Shown: piece by piece, positions 45,211-54,808 of the stretch
Numbering within the stretch: the first letter of the stretch is position 1
How the letters are laid out: each line of letters starts with the position of its first letter
NCBI GenBank assembly: GCA_009929605.1
Contig: SAAC01000002.1
Location: forward strand, 26,920 to 90,919
DNA length: 64,000 bases
Direction of reading: 5' to 3'
Source: Negativicutes bacterium
GTDB lineage: Bacteria; Bacillota; Negativicutes; Veillonellales; Veillonellaceae
The notes under the pieces: generated by a model
Told to the model about the DNA's origin: nothing
What the model saw: only the letters and a program-made list of their open reading frames with translations
Databases searched by the model: none
Translations under genes and position numbers: made by a program

Positions 45211-46380
45211 TTACCTTAATGCATCAAGAAATGATTCCCCAATGTGTTCAGAGGTAATGCCAAAATTATGTGCAATAGTTTTCCCAACATCTCCAAAGGA
45301 ATGTCTATCTCCCAACTCGATGGGTTTAGTCCAAGTCGGATTATATCCTAAAACTGGTACCAGTTCACGTGTATGATCTGTACCCACCCAGGTTGGATCG
45401 TTTCCGTGGTCCGCAGTTATCAACAAAAGATCATCATCACGCAACAATGGCAATAAACCGCCTAATTGATAATCAAAGTCTTCAATGCAACGTTTATAGC
45501 CCTCTGGGTTACGACGATGACCATAGAGGGAATCAAATTCTACCAAATTCACCATCATAAGACCTTTAGTAAAGGCATTCTCCATCAAATATGGCACCAT
45601 ATTCATGCCATGGGCATTTGATTTCGTTGGATGAGATTCAGACCAACCTACATGCGCATAAATATCCCCTATTTTACCTACAGCAATAGTCTGTAGGTTA
45701 TGTTTTTGCAGCAATTCTTGAATCATTGTATGTTCCGGCATGCGACTATAGTCATGACGATTGGAGGTCCTCACAAAATGACCTGGCATTCCCACAAAGG
45801 GACGAGCAATTATGCGTCCTACATAATAGGGACCGATACAAACTTTTTCACGTACGATATGACACATGTCATAGAGCTTATCTAGGGGAATGATATCCTC
45901 ATGGGCGGCAATTTGAAATACGGAATCCGCCGATGTATAAATAATAGGTTTGCCCGTTTTCATATGTTCCACACCGAGTCGTTCAATAATTTCCGTTCCC
46001 GATGCCACCTCATTTCCGAGATATCCATACCCCGTCTCTTTAGTGAAAGCCTCCATTACCTCATCTGGAAATCCCTCATAAAATGTAGGGAATGGCTGTT
46101 CCACAGGATGCCCCATCATTTCCCAATGCCCACTCGTCGTATCCTTACCAGTGCTCACCTCTTGCATGCGGCCATAAGCACCCACCACAAGTATATCCAT
46201 AGGTGCTATATCTGCAATCCGACCAAAACCTAGGGAGTGCAATGTCGGACAGTGGATTTGTCCTACCACATCTTCAATATGGCCTACTGTATTCGAACCT
46301 GCATCACCAAATTTTTCAGCATCAATACCATGACCAATGCCAACACTATCCATAACGATGAGGATAATTCGTTTAAACAT
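45211..46380 (-). CDS. deoB: Phosphopentomutase
   Basis: A 389-residue DeoB, which interconverts ribose 1- and 5-phosphate (and the deoxy forms) in nucleoside breakdown. MDSVGIGHGIDAEKFGD at the start, TSGHWEMMG (phosphorylated Thr region) and ITADHGNDPTWVGTDHTRE with metal ligands are present. AGGAGGT precedes the ATG. Confidence 0.96.
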   Translation of the reverse strand: MFKRIILIVMDSVGIGHGIDAEKFGDAGSNTVGHIEDVVGQIHCPTLHSLGFGRIADIAPMDILVVGAYGRMQEVSTGKDTTSGHWEMMGHPVEQPFPTFYEGFPDEVMEAFTKETGYGYLGNEVASGTEIIERLGVEHMKTGKPIIYTSADSVFQIAAHEDIIPLDKLYDMCHIVREKVCIGPYYVGRIIARPFVGMPGHFVRTSNRHDYSRMPEHTMIQELLQKHNLQTIAVGKIGDIYAHVGWSESHPTKSNAHGMNMVPYLMENAFTKGLMMVNLVEFDSLYGHRRNPEGYKRCIEDFDYQLGGLLPLLRDDDLLLITADHGNDPTWVGTDHTRELVPVLGYNPTWTKPIELGDRHSFGDVGKTIAHNFGITSEHIGESFLDALR

Positions 46381-46486
46381 ACTGACCTCCTAAGAAAACC
46401 GATTTACTAGACCAATGACACATTCTTAATAGACACAACTTAAATAGCTTGCATCCCAATAAATACCATCGGTTAAAAGAACCAAT

Positions 46487-47038
46487 TTATTTCAAATATG
46501 GCATAGCCAACATTAAACCTGCCAAGGATTTACCATCTTTGATATCTTCGTTTTTGATGGCTTCTAGTAATTCATCTACCGTGTAGTATTCCAGTTCTAC
46601 ATATTCATCTGGATCCCAGTTCGTTTCCCCCATAGTCAATCCTTTGGCTAAATATAAATGAATCACTTCATTACAGAATCCAGGGCTCGTTGCTACAGCA
46701 CCTAATGATACCCACTCAGTAGCACGATAACCTGTTTCCTCTGCTAATTCACGCTTTGCACATTCCATTGGATCCTCTAGGCCATCTAATTTACCAGCAG
46801 GAATTTCCAATAACGCTTTTGAAAGTGCATAACGGTATTGACGCTCCATGACAACGCGACCTTGATTATCCACAGCTACGACTGCACTGGCCCCAGGATG
46901 ATGTACTACTTCACGCCATGCTTCCTTGCCATTCACCTCTGCAATATCATAGGTAAGTTTGATAAGTTTACCATCAAATTTTAACTCCGAGGATTTTTGA
47001 ATTTCTTTTTTTACTGCCATCTGTTTGCCTACTTTCAT
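46487..47038 (-). CDS. Nudix hydrolase, ADP-ribose pyrophosphatase type
   Basis: A 183-residue Nudix protein. The Nudix box is GKLDGLEDPMECAKRELAEETGYRA (23-residue pattern GX5EX7REUXEEXGU, about 93-117). The N-terminal beta sheet and Nudix position match ADP-ribose pyrophosphatases. The start at 47038 has AAGGA 5 bases upstream; a Met seven residues in has a weaker site. It stands upstream of deoB, and both could recycle ribose phosphate. Confidence 0.9.
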   Translation of the reverse strand: MKVGKQMAVKKEIQKSSELKFDGKLIKLTYDIAEVNGKEAWREVVHHPGASAVVAVDNQGRVVMERQYRYALSKALLEIPAGKLDGLEDPMECAKRELAEETGYRATEWVSLGAVATSPGFCNEVIHLYLAKGLTMGETNWDPDEYVELEYYTVDELLEAIKNEDIKDGKSLAGLMLAMPYLK

Positions 47039-47125
47039 GTATGTCCTTATGGACTTTTAAAATATCTCTGCACAAGAAAATAATTAATCATCCTAAGCCA
47101 ATCAATCAACTACTTGTACGCTTAG

Positions 47126-47153
47126 ATTATAGTGATGCATACACATATACAAA
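47126..47153 (-). promoter_or_regulatory. Possible promoter of the Nudix gene
   Basis: TTTGTA (47153-47148), 16-base spacer, TATAAT (47131-47126). Confidence 0.4.
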
Positions 47154-47182
47154 TTAATTAATAACTATTACTATTGTAACAC

Positions 47183-47220
47183 AAAAATAGACTCTCCCAA
47201 GGATAACCTCAAGAGAGCCT
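47183..47220 (-). terminator. dut terminator
   Basis: Fourteen-base stem with several G-U pairs (47189-47202 and 47207-47220), loop of four, then ATTTTTG on the minus strand. Confidence 0.85.
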
Positions 47221-47227
47221 AGATTAT

Positions 47228-47671
47228 TTAGTTTGTACTACCAATACCACCACGACGAATACCATTAGCTTCATCATCATTGGCCACAAGATATTTTGTA
47301 AAAATACCTTGTGCAACGCGTTCACCTTTTTCCAAAGTAACCGCTTCTGTACCAAGATTATACAAGCCCAATAGGATATGTCCTTCATTATCTTCATTAT
47401 TGTAATAATCACTGTCGATAATGCCTGTGCAGTTGGCCAACATAATATGACGTTTGATACCAATACTAGAACGAATGTGGATAGCCAAGAATTCGTTATA
47501 GGCCATAAAAGCTTTAATACCAGTAGGTACAATTTTCACTTCACCCGGATTGATTGTCACTGTTTCAGCACATTCAATATCGTAACCAGCACTTTCTGCT
47601 GTTGTACGTTGGGGTAAATTAATTTGTGCGTCTTCAAAAGAAGATACTACTTCAAAACCTCTAATATCCAT
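47228..47671 (-). CDS. dut: dUTP diphosphatase
   Basis: A 147-residue trimeric-type dUTPase: SAGYDIECAE (motif 1), RSSIGIKR (2), GIIDSDYYN (3), ERVAQGIF (4) and a C-terminal RRGGIGSTN (5, with Arg and Gly in place of the usual RGxxGFGST). It removes dUTP and supplies dUMP. It lies 23 bases after pnp and may be co-transcribed. Confidence 0.93.
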   Translation of the reverse strand: MDIRGFEVVSSFEDAQINLPQRTTAESAGYDIECAETVTINPGEVKIVPTGIKAFMAYNEFLAIHIRSSIGIKRHIMLANCTGIIDSDYYNNEDNEGHILLGLYNLGTEAVTLEKGERVAQGIFTKYLVANDDEANGIRRGGIGSTN

Positions 47672-47694
47672 GATCTATCTCCTAGCAAGGTCGA

Positions 47695-49764
47695 TTATTT
47701 AAGGCAATCTTTGCGAGACAAATTTACACGGCCTTGTTTATCGATTTCGATAACTTTAACCATGATTTCATCGCCTACATTTACTACGTCTTCTACTTTT
47801 TCTACACGTTCTTTCGCTAATTTAGAAATGTGTACCAAGCCTTCTTTACCTGGCAATACTTCTACGAAAGCACCAAAAGCCATTAAACGAGTGACTTTAC
47901 CCATGTATACTTCACCAACTTCTACTTCTTTAGTCAAGTTAGTGATAATTTCAATCGCTTTATCTGCACTAGATTGTTCAGTAGCAGCGATGAAGATTGT
48001 ACCATCATCTTCGATATCAATTTTTGCGCCCGTCTCTTCGATGATACCACGAATCACTTTACCGCCAGAACCGATTACGTCACGGATTTTATCTGGGTTA
48101 ATGTTCATTGTGATAATGCGAGGTGCGAAGGCAGACATACTTTCACGAGGAGCATTAATAGTTTCCATCATAATGCCCATGATGTGCATACGACCTTTGT
48201 GAGCTTGTTCCAAAGCTTCATGCAAGATTTCACGGGATAAACCGGAAATTTTGATATCCATTTGAATCGCTGTAACACCTTTAGCAGTACCTGCTACTTT
48301 AAAGTCCATATCGCCTAACGCATCTTCCATACCTTGAATATCAGTAAGGATTGTGTAGTGATCGTCTTTTGTAACAAGGCCCATAGCGATACCCGCTACA
48401 GGAGCTTTAATAGGCACACCAGCATCCATCAAGGACAATGTGCTACCACATACGCTGGCCATAGAACTAGAACCATTGGATTCTAATACTTCAGACACAA
48501 GACGCATTGCATATGGGAAATCTGCTTCACTTGGGATAACAGGAACCAATGCACGTTCAGCTAATGCACCATGACCAATTTCACGGCGCCCTGGACCACG
48601 GGAAGAACGAGTTTCACCTACGGAGAAGGATGGGAAATTGTAGTGATGGATGTAACGTTTTTCAGTATCGATACCGATACCATCAATTGTTTGTTTTTCA
48701 GACAATGGTGCCAATGTAGTAATGTTCAATACTTGTGTTTGACCACGCGTGAACAAACCGGAACCATGTGTACGAGGCAATACGCCAACACGGCAAGTAA
48801 TTGGACGCACTTCATCTAATTGACGACCATCTGGACGAATTTTTTCTACAGTGATCATATGACGAACAACTTCTTTCACCAATTTGTCGAAAGCAAGACG
48901 TACATCGTTCATGTTTTCAGGGTAGATTTCTTCGAAATGTTCGTAAGTTTCTGCACGAACAGCATTTTCTTGCTCATCACGTTGTTGTTTATCAGCACAA
49001 CGAACAGCTGCATCTAATTTATCATGAGCAAATGCTTTAACAGCTGCTACGATTTCTTCAGGAACGTCTTTGTTAGGGAATTCACGTTTTACTTTACCTA
49101 CCTTAGGTTGGAATTCTTCTTGGAATGCCACGATTTTTTTTATTTCTTCGTGAGCAGCCATGATTACTTCTAACAATACTTTTTCCGGAACTTCTTGAGC
49201 GCCACCTTCAACCATAAGGATAGCGTCTTTTGTACCCGCTACAACAACATTAAGGTCAGTCTCTTCTAATTGTGCTTTTGTAGGGTTAACTACGAACTCA
49301 CCATTCACACGACCCATACGTACGCCTGCAATTGGACCATTCCAAGGAATATCAGAAATAGTCAACGCTGCAGAAGCACCAATCATGCCACAAATAGCAG
49401 GATCACAGTCATAATCAACGGACATAACAGTAGCCACTACATGAACTTCGTTACGAACGCCTTTATCGAATAAAGGACGGATTGGACGGTCAATCAAGCG
49501 ACTGTGCAAAATTGCTGTTTCTGGTGGACGTGCTTCACGTTTAATAAAGCCACCAGGGATGCGACCTACAGCATACATTTTTTCTTCATAATCTACAGTG
49601 AGTGGGAAGAAATCGATATCTTTCGCTTCTTTAGAACCCGTAGCTGTTACCAATACAGCTGTATCACCATAACGTACCATAACGGCACCGCCTGCTTGTT
49701 TAGCTAATTCCCCAGTTTCAATGGTAAGGGTACGACCAGATAAATCCATTTGGAATTGTTCCAT
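47695..49764 (-). CDS. pnp: Polyribonucleotide nucleotidyltransferase (PNPase)
   Basis: A 689-residue PNPase with two RNase PH-like domains (about 1-220 and 300-545), then KH (about 553-615, [20 protein letters not shown]) and S1 (about 620-689, [31 protein letters not shown]). [27 protein letters not shown] is the active-site region. It ends right after the S1 domain. AGGAGG precedes the ATG. It lies downstream of rpsO, the classic rpsO-pnp order. Confidence 0.97.
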   Translation of the reverse strand: MEQFQMDLSGRTLTIETGELAKQAGGAVMVRYGDTAVLVTATGSKEAKDIDFFPLTVDYEEKMYAVGRIPGGFIKREARPPETAILHSRLIDRPIRPLFDKGVRNEVHVVATVMSVDYDCDPAICGMIGASAALTISDIPWNGPIAGVRMGRVNGEFVVNPTKAQLEETDLNVVVAGTKDAILMVEGGAQEVPEKVLLEVIMAAHEEIKKIVAFQEEFQPKVGKVKREFPNKDVPEEIVAAVKAFAHDKLDAAVRCADKQQRDEQENAVRAETYEHFEEIYPENMNDVRLAFDKLVKEVVRHMITVEKIRPDGRQLDEVRPITCRVGVLPRTHGSGLFTRGQTQVLNITTLAPLSEKQTIDGIGIDTEKRYIHHYNFPSFSVGETRSSRGPGRREIGHGALAERALVPVIPSEADFPYAMRLVSEVLESNGSSSMASVCGSTLSLMDAGVPIKAPVAGIAMGLVTKDDHYTILTDIQGMEDALGDMDFKVAGTAKGVTAIQMDIKISGLSREILHEALEQAHKGRMHIMGIMMETINAPRESMSAFAPRIITMNINPDKIRDVIGSGGKVIRGIIEETGAKIDIEDDGTIFIAATEQSSADKAIEIITNLTKEVEVGEVYMGKVTRLMAFGAFVEVLPGKEGLVHISKLAKERVEKVEDVVNVGDEIMVKVIEIDKQGRVNLSRKDCLK

Positions 49765-49921
49765 TCCAGTTCCTCCTATTTATATCACATTCATTATATA
49801 CCTTATTATTGTATCAAATCGCCACTCTTTTTACCATAACATATTATACGTCGTTGGTGAAAATGAAATGTATCCCTAACTTGTAAAACTAATTTCCACT
49901 AGTAACATGTAAAGGGTAAAC

Positions 49922-49943
49922 AAAAAAAGCGACCGAGGCCGCT
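49922..49943 (-). terminator. rpsO terminator
   Basis: Stem AGCGGCC/GGTCGCT (minus strand) with a short loop, then T7. A T run also flanks it on the plus strand. Read-through to pnp is likely, as in other bacteria. Confidence 0.85.
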
Positions 49944-49957
49944 TTTTTAATACGCAA

Positions 49958-50224
49958 TTATTTACGCAAGTTAAGTTTTTCCAAGATAGAACGGTAACGT
50001 TCGATGTCTTTACGACGAAGGTAGTCAAGCATGTTACGGCGTTGACCAACCAATTTCAACAAACCACGACGGGAGTGATGATCTTTTTTGTGTTCTTTCA
50101 AATGTTCTGTAAGATATACAATGCGGTTAGTCAAAATCGCGATTTGTACTTCTGGAGAACCAGTGTCACCTTCGTGAGTTGCAAAGGATTTGATAATTTC
50201 TTGTTTTGCTTCTGTAGTTAACAT
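49958..50224 (-). CDS. rpsO: 30S ribosomal protein S15
   Basis: An 88-residue S15 with [19 protein letters not shown] and [21 protein letters not shown]. It binds the central domain of 16S rRNA. GGAGGAA precedes the ATG. A candidate promoter (TTTACA, 18 bases, TATACT) lies about 100 bases upstream and overlaps a large palindrome. Confidence 0.97.
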   Translation of the reverse strand: MLTTEAKQEIIKSFATHEGDTGSPEVQIAILTNRIVYLTEHLKEHKKDHHSRRGLLKLVGQRRNMLDYLRRKDIERYRSILEKLNLRK

Positions 50225-50329
50225 GTTAATGTTTCCTCCTAAAAAATATACATCTCGTTAAGCCCAAGTAACCGTTGGAGATTCGAATACTTCGCTTACG
50301 ATTGGTGTAATAACCTTATTGAGTATACA

Positions 50330-50359
50330 ATAAACCCTCTACATTTGTAAAGGGTTTAT
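50330..50359. terminator. Palindrome between the ABC ATPase gene and rpsO
   Basis: Arms ATAAACCCT.TACA and TGTA.AGGGTTTAT (50330-50343 and 50346-50359), nearly perfect over 14 bases. It may end the ABC transcript, but it also holds the likely rpsO -35 box, so a regulatory role is possible. Confidence 0.45.
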
Positions 50360-50451
50360 CAGTGTTTTGTATTTACTTTTACCAGTAATTTTGCCATATC
50401 TGCTATGTGCTGAATATAAGCATTATTACGAAATGACCATACAATAGCCTT

Positions 50452-51252
50452 TTAGTCTTTTGCTAGCATCATTCTATCACTAACAGCACCTTCTGCTGCC
50501 ACAGAGAAACGTTCAAGCAAATCTTGTACAGTCATATTTTTCTTTTCATCACCACGTACATCAAAAATGATTTGACCAGCGTTCATCATGATTAAACGAT
50601 TGCCAAAACGAAGGGCATCTCTCATGTTATGAGTAATCATCAATGTCGTCAAGTTATGTTCTTGTACGAGTTTATCCGTTAGTTGTAATACATTTTCTGC
50701 AGTACGAGGATCAAGCGCTGCCGTATGTTCATCTAACAATAGTAATTCAGGTTTTAACATCGTTGCCATAAGCAATGTAATGGATTGGCGTTGACCACCG
50801 CTTAAAAGGCCCATACGAGCTGTTAAACGATCTTCTAACCCTAAACCAAGTAAGGATAAGCGTTCTTTAAAGAACTCCCTTTCTTCTGGTACAAAAGCCC
50901 ATTTTAATCCCAACTTCTTGCCACGACGTAATGCCAAGAGCAAATTTTCTTCAATTTGCATATTCCCAGCTGTTCCCACCATAGGATCTTGGAACACACG
51001 ACCTATGTATTTAGCACGTTTGTATTCTGGCATTTTTGTAACATCATTACCACCGATAAGGATTTCACCACCTTCATCTATAGGGAATACACCGGCCACA
51101 GAGTTTAAAAGCGTACTTTTGCCAGCACCATTACCACCGATAACAGTAACAAAATCGCCTTCTTCTAACTTTAGGTTTACGCCTTGAAGAGCTGTTTTTT
51201 CATTTACAGTACCCTTAAAGAAGGTTTTTACCATATTTTTTACTTCTAACAT
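50452..51252 (-). CDS. ABC transporter ATP-binding protein (TrpX/Y-type uptake system)
   Basis: A 266-residue ATPase: Walker A GGNGAGKSTLLN, Q-loop VFQDPMVGTAGNMQIEENL, signature LSGGQRQSITLLMA and Walker B LLLLDEHTAALDPRTA (with His after the catalytic Glu). This set, with branched-chain-like permease and type-I binding proteins, matches putative tryptophan/tyrosine ABC importers. It ends a four-gene operon. Confidence 0.9.
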   Translation of the reverse strand: MLEVKNMVKTFFKGTVNEKTALQGVNLKLEEGDFVTVIGGNGAGKSTLLNSVAGVFPIDEGGEILIGGNDVTKMPEYKRAKYIGRVFQDPMVGTAGNMQIEENLLLALRRGKKLGLKWAFVPEEREFFKERLSLLGLGLEDRLTARMGLLSGGQRQSITLLMATMLKPELLLLDEHTAALDPRTAENVLQLTDKLVQEHNLTTLMITHNMRDALRFGNRLIMMNAGQIIFDVRGDEKKNMTVQDLLERFSVAAEGAVSDRMMLAKD

Positions 51253-51265
51253 ATAGCAACGCCTC

Positions 51266-52138
51266 CTATCGAGCTAACCATTTTGCTTTCAACGTAGGAA
51301 GTGAAAGCGCAATGGCTACTAAAACTGCAGTAAATAATTTCAAATCATTTGGTGGCATACCTAGGTACAATACCAAGGCAATAACAATACGATATGCAAT
51401 AGAACCAAGTACAACAGCTACCATACTACGCACGAAGGACTTTACGCCGAATAATACTTCGCCGATGATAACAGAGGCCAAACCAATAACGATAGTACCA
51501 ATCCCCATACCAACGTCAGCAAAGCCGATGCTTTGCGCAATCAAAGCACCAGAGACAGCCACGAAGGCATTAGAAATTAAAAGACCTAATACGATCATAG
51601 TATCTGTATTCACACCTTGAGCACGAATCATTTGAGGATTGACACCTGTAGCACGTAATGCAGCCCCAATTTCAGTACCGAAGAACCAAAGTAACACGAG
51701 GCCACTTAAAATTGCCACACCAAGACCGACAATGGCAACCGTCCACATTGTTGGTGTAGAGAATAAATTACCTAACAAGGAATATACAGTATCAACGCGA
51801 AGTAAAGAAATATTCGCTTTACCCATAATATGTAAATTCACAGAATACAATGCAATCATTGTTAAAATACCGGCTAATAATGCGGGAATTTTTAATTTCG
51901 TATGAATCCAACCGGTTACTGCACCTGCTAGCATGCCACCAATAGCTGCCGCTAGTACAGATACAAATGGATTTACACCATTTGTTAATAAGATTGCAGA
52001 GATACCGGCCCCCATTGGGAATGTACCTTCTACTGTTAAATCTGCAATATCTAATACTCTAAAAGTAATAAAAACGCCAATGGCTAATAGTGACCATAAT
52101 AACCCTTGCGTTATGGTACCGACCACTAATTCTAACAT
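51266..52138 (-). CDS. ABC transporter permease (LivH-like, TrpX/Y-type system)
   Basis: A 290-residue membrane protein with about eight or nine helices. The start MLELVVGTITQGLLWSLLAIGVFITFRVL and LTVEGTFPMGAGISA and RATGVNPQMIRAQGVN segments match permeases paired with TrpX-like binding proteins. The ATG at 52138 follows GAGGAGG by 5 bases. Only one permease gene, so a homodimer is likely. Confidence 0.9.
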   Translation of the reverse strand: MLELVVGTITQGLLWSLLAIGVFITFRVLDIADLTVEGTFPMGAGISAILLTNGVNPFVSVLAAAIGGMLAGAVTGWIHTKLKIPALLAGILTMIALYSVNLHIMGKANISLLRVDTVYSLLGNLFSTPTMWTVAIVGLGVAILSGLVLLWFFGTEIGAALRATGVNPQMIRAQGVNTDTMIVLGLLISNAFVAVSGALIAQSIGFADVGMGIGTIVIGLASVIIGEVLFGVKSFVRSMVAVVLGSIAYRIVIALVLYLGMPPNDLKLFTAVLVAIALSLPTLKAKWLAR

Positions 52139-52185
52139 GGAATCCTCCTCGAAAAATACGGGAGGCGTCACCGCCCCCCTATTTA

Positions 52186-53169
52186 TTATTTCACTTGTTT
52201 ACGCAACTCTTCAGGAATTGTAATTCCTAATTTTTGTGCACGTTCATCATTGATATATAATTTGAAATCTTTTTGATGTTCAATCGCCATATCAGCTGGT
52301 TTTGCTTCACCTGCTAAAATTTTAGCAGCCATTAAACCTGCTTGATATCCAAGTTTATAATAATCAACAGAGTAGGATGCAACACCACCAGTTTTAGCCA
52401 TTCCTTCATCAGCTGGAAATACTGGGATTTTAGCATTATCTGTAATGGATGCTAAGTTAGCCATAGCAGATGCTAATACATTATCTGTTGGAGTATATAC
52501 AGCTTGTACGTTTTGGTTTACTAAATTTTGGGCAGCTTGTTGGATGTCGTTAACATTAGAAACAGTAGATTCAACTACAGTAATACCTTTAGCAGCTGCT
52601 AATTTTTTCATTTCGTCTACTTGAATTTGTGAGTTCACTTCAGAAGAACTATAAATTACACCCATTGTTCTAAGATTAGGTACTAATTTAAGAATTAAAT
52701 CTAATTGTTGTTCTGCCGGTGTTGCATCAGATGTACCAGTAACATTAGCACCTGGATGAGCATCTGATTGAACTAATTTAGCGATTTCATAATTGGTAAT
52801 AGCTGTACCAACAACAGGAATATCTTTTGTTGCATTTGCCATGCTTTGTGCTGCAGGCGTAGCGATCGCTAACACTAAATCTTTCTTATCGGATACAAAT
52901 CGTTGAGAAATACTATTCAAGTTAGATTGATCAGCTTGAGCATTTTGTTGATCAATTTTGATTTTATCCCCATCTTTATAACCTTTAGATGCTAATGCCT
53001 CTACAAAACCTTTATTAGCTGCATCTAATGCAGGATGTTCAACTAACTGAATAACCCCAATTTTTTTTTGACCATTATCGTCTGCTGCTTTATCAGAACT
53101 GCAACCAGCAACAGCTGCCATTACGGTAATGGCACTTAATGCAATAACAAGACTTTTTTTCCAATTCAT
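52186..53169 (-). CDS. ABC transporter substrate-binding lipoprotein (TrpX-like), copy 2
   Basis: A 327-residue type-I periplasmic binding protein with lipobox VAGC at about residue 23. VIQLVEHPALDAANKGFVEAL and ATPAAQSMANATKDIPVVGTAI are highly similar to the adjacent copy. Members of this family bind aromatic amino acids or are uncharacterised. It lies 34 bases after copy 1. Confidence 0.9.
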   Translation of the reverse strand: MNWKKSLVIALSAITVMAAVAGCSSDKAADDNGQKKIGVIQLVEHPALDAANKGFVEALASKGYKDGDKIKIDQQNAQADQSNLNSISQRFVSDKKDLVLAIATPAAQSMANATKDIPVVGTAITNYEIAKLVQSDAHPGANVTGTSDATPAEQQLDLILKLVPNLRTMGVIYSSSEVNSQIQVDEMKKLAAAKGITVVESTVSNVNDIQQAAQNLVNQNVQAVYTPTDNVLASAMANLASITDNAKIPVFPADEGMAKTGGVASYSVDYYKLGYQAGLMAAKILAGEAKPADMAIEHQKDFKLYINDERAQKLGITIPEELRKQVK

Positions 53170-53203
53170 AGTATGTCCTCCTATAAGTTATGTTACACAA
53201 TGA

Positions 53204-54187
53204 TTAAATCATTTGTGCTTCTTTTTTTAATTCTTCTGGCAATGTAATACCTAATGTATTTAACTTTTCTTTATTCACAACTAATTTGAATTCTTTTTGT
53301 ACTTCGATAGGCATATCAGATACCTTTTTTTCACCAGAAAGAATTGCTGTTGCCATGATACCAGTTTGATACCCAAGTTGATAGTAATCAACAGAATATG
53401 TCGCTAAAGCGCCACCTTTTACCTGATTATCTTCACTACCAAATACTGGGGTTTTAGCAGGATCCGTAATACTTACTAGATTTCCCATAGCAGAAGCCAC
53501 AACATTATCAGTTGGTACATAAATTGCATCTACGCCCTGAGATACAAGGTTTTGTGCAGCTTGTTGGATATCATTAACATTAGAAACTGTGACTTCCACA
53601 ACCTTCAAACCTTTAGATTCTGCATATGCTTTCATCTTATCAATTTGAATTTGTGAATTTACTTCACTAGAGCTATAAATAGCACCAATTGTCTTTGCTT
53701 TTGGTACCACCTTTAGAATCAAGTCTACTTGTTCACTAATAGGATTCATATCACTTGTACCAGATATATTTCCACCTGGCTTTTGATTAGATTGAACGAG
53801 CTTAGAGCTTTCATAATCAGTAATAGCAGTGCCAAGGATAGGAATATCCTTCGTTGCATTTGCCATAGTTTGCGCAGCTGGTGTAGCAATGGCTAAGATT
53901 AAATCTTTTTTATCAGATACAAATCGTTGCGCAATACTATTCAAGTTAGATTGATCAGCTTGTGCATTTTGTTGATCAATCACAACTTTATCCTTAAAAC
54001 CTTTAGATGCTAATCCATCAACAAATCCTTTGTTAGCAGCATCTAACGCTGGATGTTCAACAAGTTGGACAACCCCCACCTTATATTGACCATCAGATTT
54101 TTTTGGTGCATCATTACCGCAACCAACAATAGCAACAGCTAATGTAATAGCGCTGATGGCAACGGCTAAGCCCTTCTTCCATTTCAT
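53204..54187 (-). CDS. ABC transporter substrate-binding lipoprotein (TrpX-like), copy 1
   Basis: A 327-residue lipoprotein (lipobox IVGC) that is a clear tandem paralogue of the next gene; long stretches such as LDAANKGFVDGLASKGFKD and SIAQRFVSDKKDLILAIATP align without gaps. First gene of the operon, with AAAGGGG before the ATG and a strong promoter. The two copies may differ in ligand, since they diverge around residues 140-165 and 250-290. Confidence 0.9.
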   Translation of the reverse strand: MKWKKGLAVAISAITLAVAIVGCGNDAPKKSDGQYKVGVVQLVEHPALDAANKGFVDGLASKGFKDKVVIDQQNAQADQSNLNSIAQRFVSDKKDLILAIATPAAQTMANATKDIPILGTAITDYESSKLVQSNQKPGGNISGTSDMNPISEQVDLILKVVPKAKTIGAIYSSSEVNSQIQIDKMKAYAESKGLKVVEVTVSNVNDIQQAAQNLVSQGVDAIYVPTDNVVASAMGNLVSITDPAKTPVFGSEDNQVKGGALATYSVDYYQLGYQTGIMATAILSGEKKVSDMPIEVQKEFKLVVNKEKLNTLGITLPEELKKEAQMI

Positions 54188-54231
54188 GGGAAAACCCCTT
54201 TCCGCCTTACAATGACAACAATAATACTTTT

Positions 54232-54260
54232 ATTATAATATGTATTCGTCATTGTATCAA
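54232..54260 (-). promoter_or_regulatory. Promoter of the TrpX-like operon
   Basis: TTGATA (54260-54255), 17-base spacer, TATAAT (54237-54232). A palindrome CATTGATACAATG (54250-54262) covers the -35 box and is a possible operator. Confidence 0.75.
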
Positions 54261-54409
54261 TGAATCGTACGATATTTTTTATACGACTGTCCAATATGGA
54301 TGTACTTTTAACCTAGTAAAATTACTTTTTAATATTGACAGCAAAACATCATCTAAATAGATTATCATACTTTTCGTTAGTGTAACATCAAACAATGATT
54401 ACTTCTAGA

Positions 54410-54808
54410 TTATTGAGACTGTAATGAATGAATCATTTCTTCAGTTAATTCATTAGCAGCAAAAATATATTCCTTTAATTTTCCTTTATCATTAGCAACC
54501 TTCATCACTGGCACTTCAAAGGGATCAAGGATAACCGCCATCAAAATTTCACCAGTTATATAATAGCCTACGACAGCCTCTCCTTCTTCTGCATCTAGTG
54601 TTTCTCGTTTCACAGATACACAATAAGGTTTCATAATATCCATAGCTGCAGTTGCTACTTCTTCTCGGATTTTCTTATATTCTTCTACTTCATTTTCTGG
54701 AACATCAAAAATATCTACTTTTACAGTTTTAACTTTTGATTCCTCTTGTTTCACTTCATCAAATGTTTTTTGAATTGTTGCTAAGTCTAACTCTTCGTGT
54801 TTACTCAT
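54410..54808 (-). CDS. Small soluble protein, unknown
   Basis: A 132-residue acidic protein without a signal peptide. It has a charged, helical N-terminal region (about 1-60, EELDLATIQKTFDEVKQEE) and a mixed C-terminal region (EAVVGYYITGEILMAVILDPFEVPVMKV). I recognise no family. The ATG overlaps the M18 aminopeptidase stop by 8 bases, so it is co-translated with it. Confidence 0.75.
   Translation of the reverse strand: MSKHEELDLATIQKTFDEVKQEESKVKTVKVDIFDVPENEVEEYKKIREEVATAAMDIMKPYCVSVKRETLDAEEGEAVVGYYITGEILMAVILDPFEVPVMKVANDKGKLKEYIFAANELTEEMIHSLQSQ

Noticed and set aside
47224..47532. Overlapping minus-strand ORF within dut
   Set aside because: Out of frame with dUTPase, whose five motifs are intact.
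54188..54409. T-box or tryptophan riboswitch before the TrpX-like operon
   Set aside because: The leader from the predicted promoter to the start is only about 40 bases, too short, and no T-box sequence is seen.
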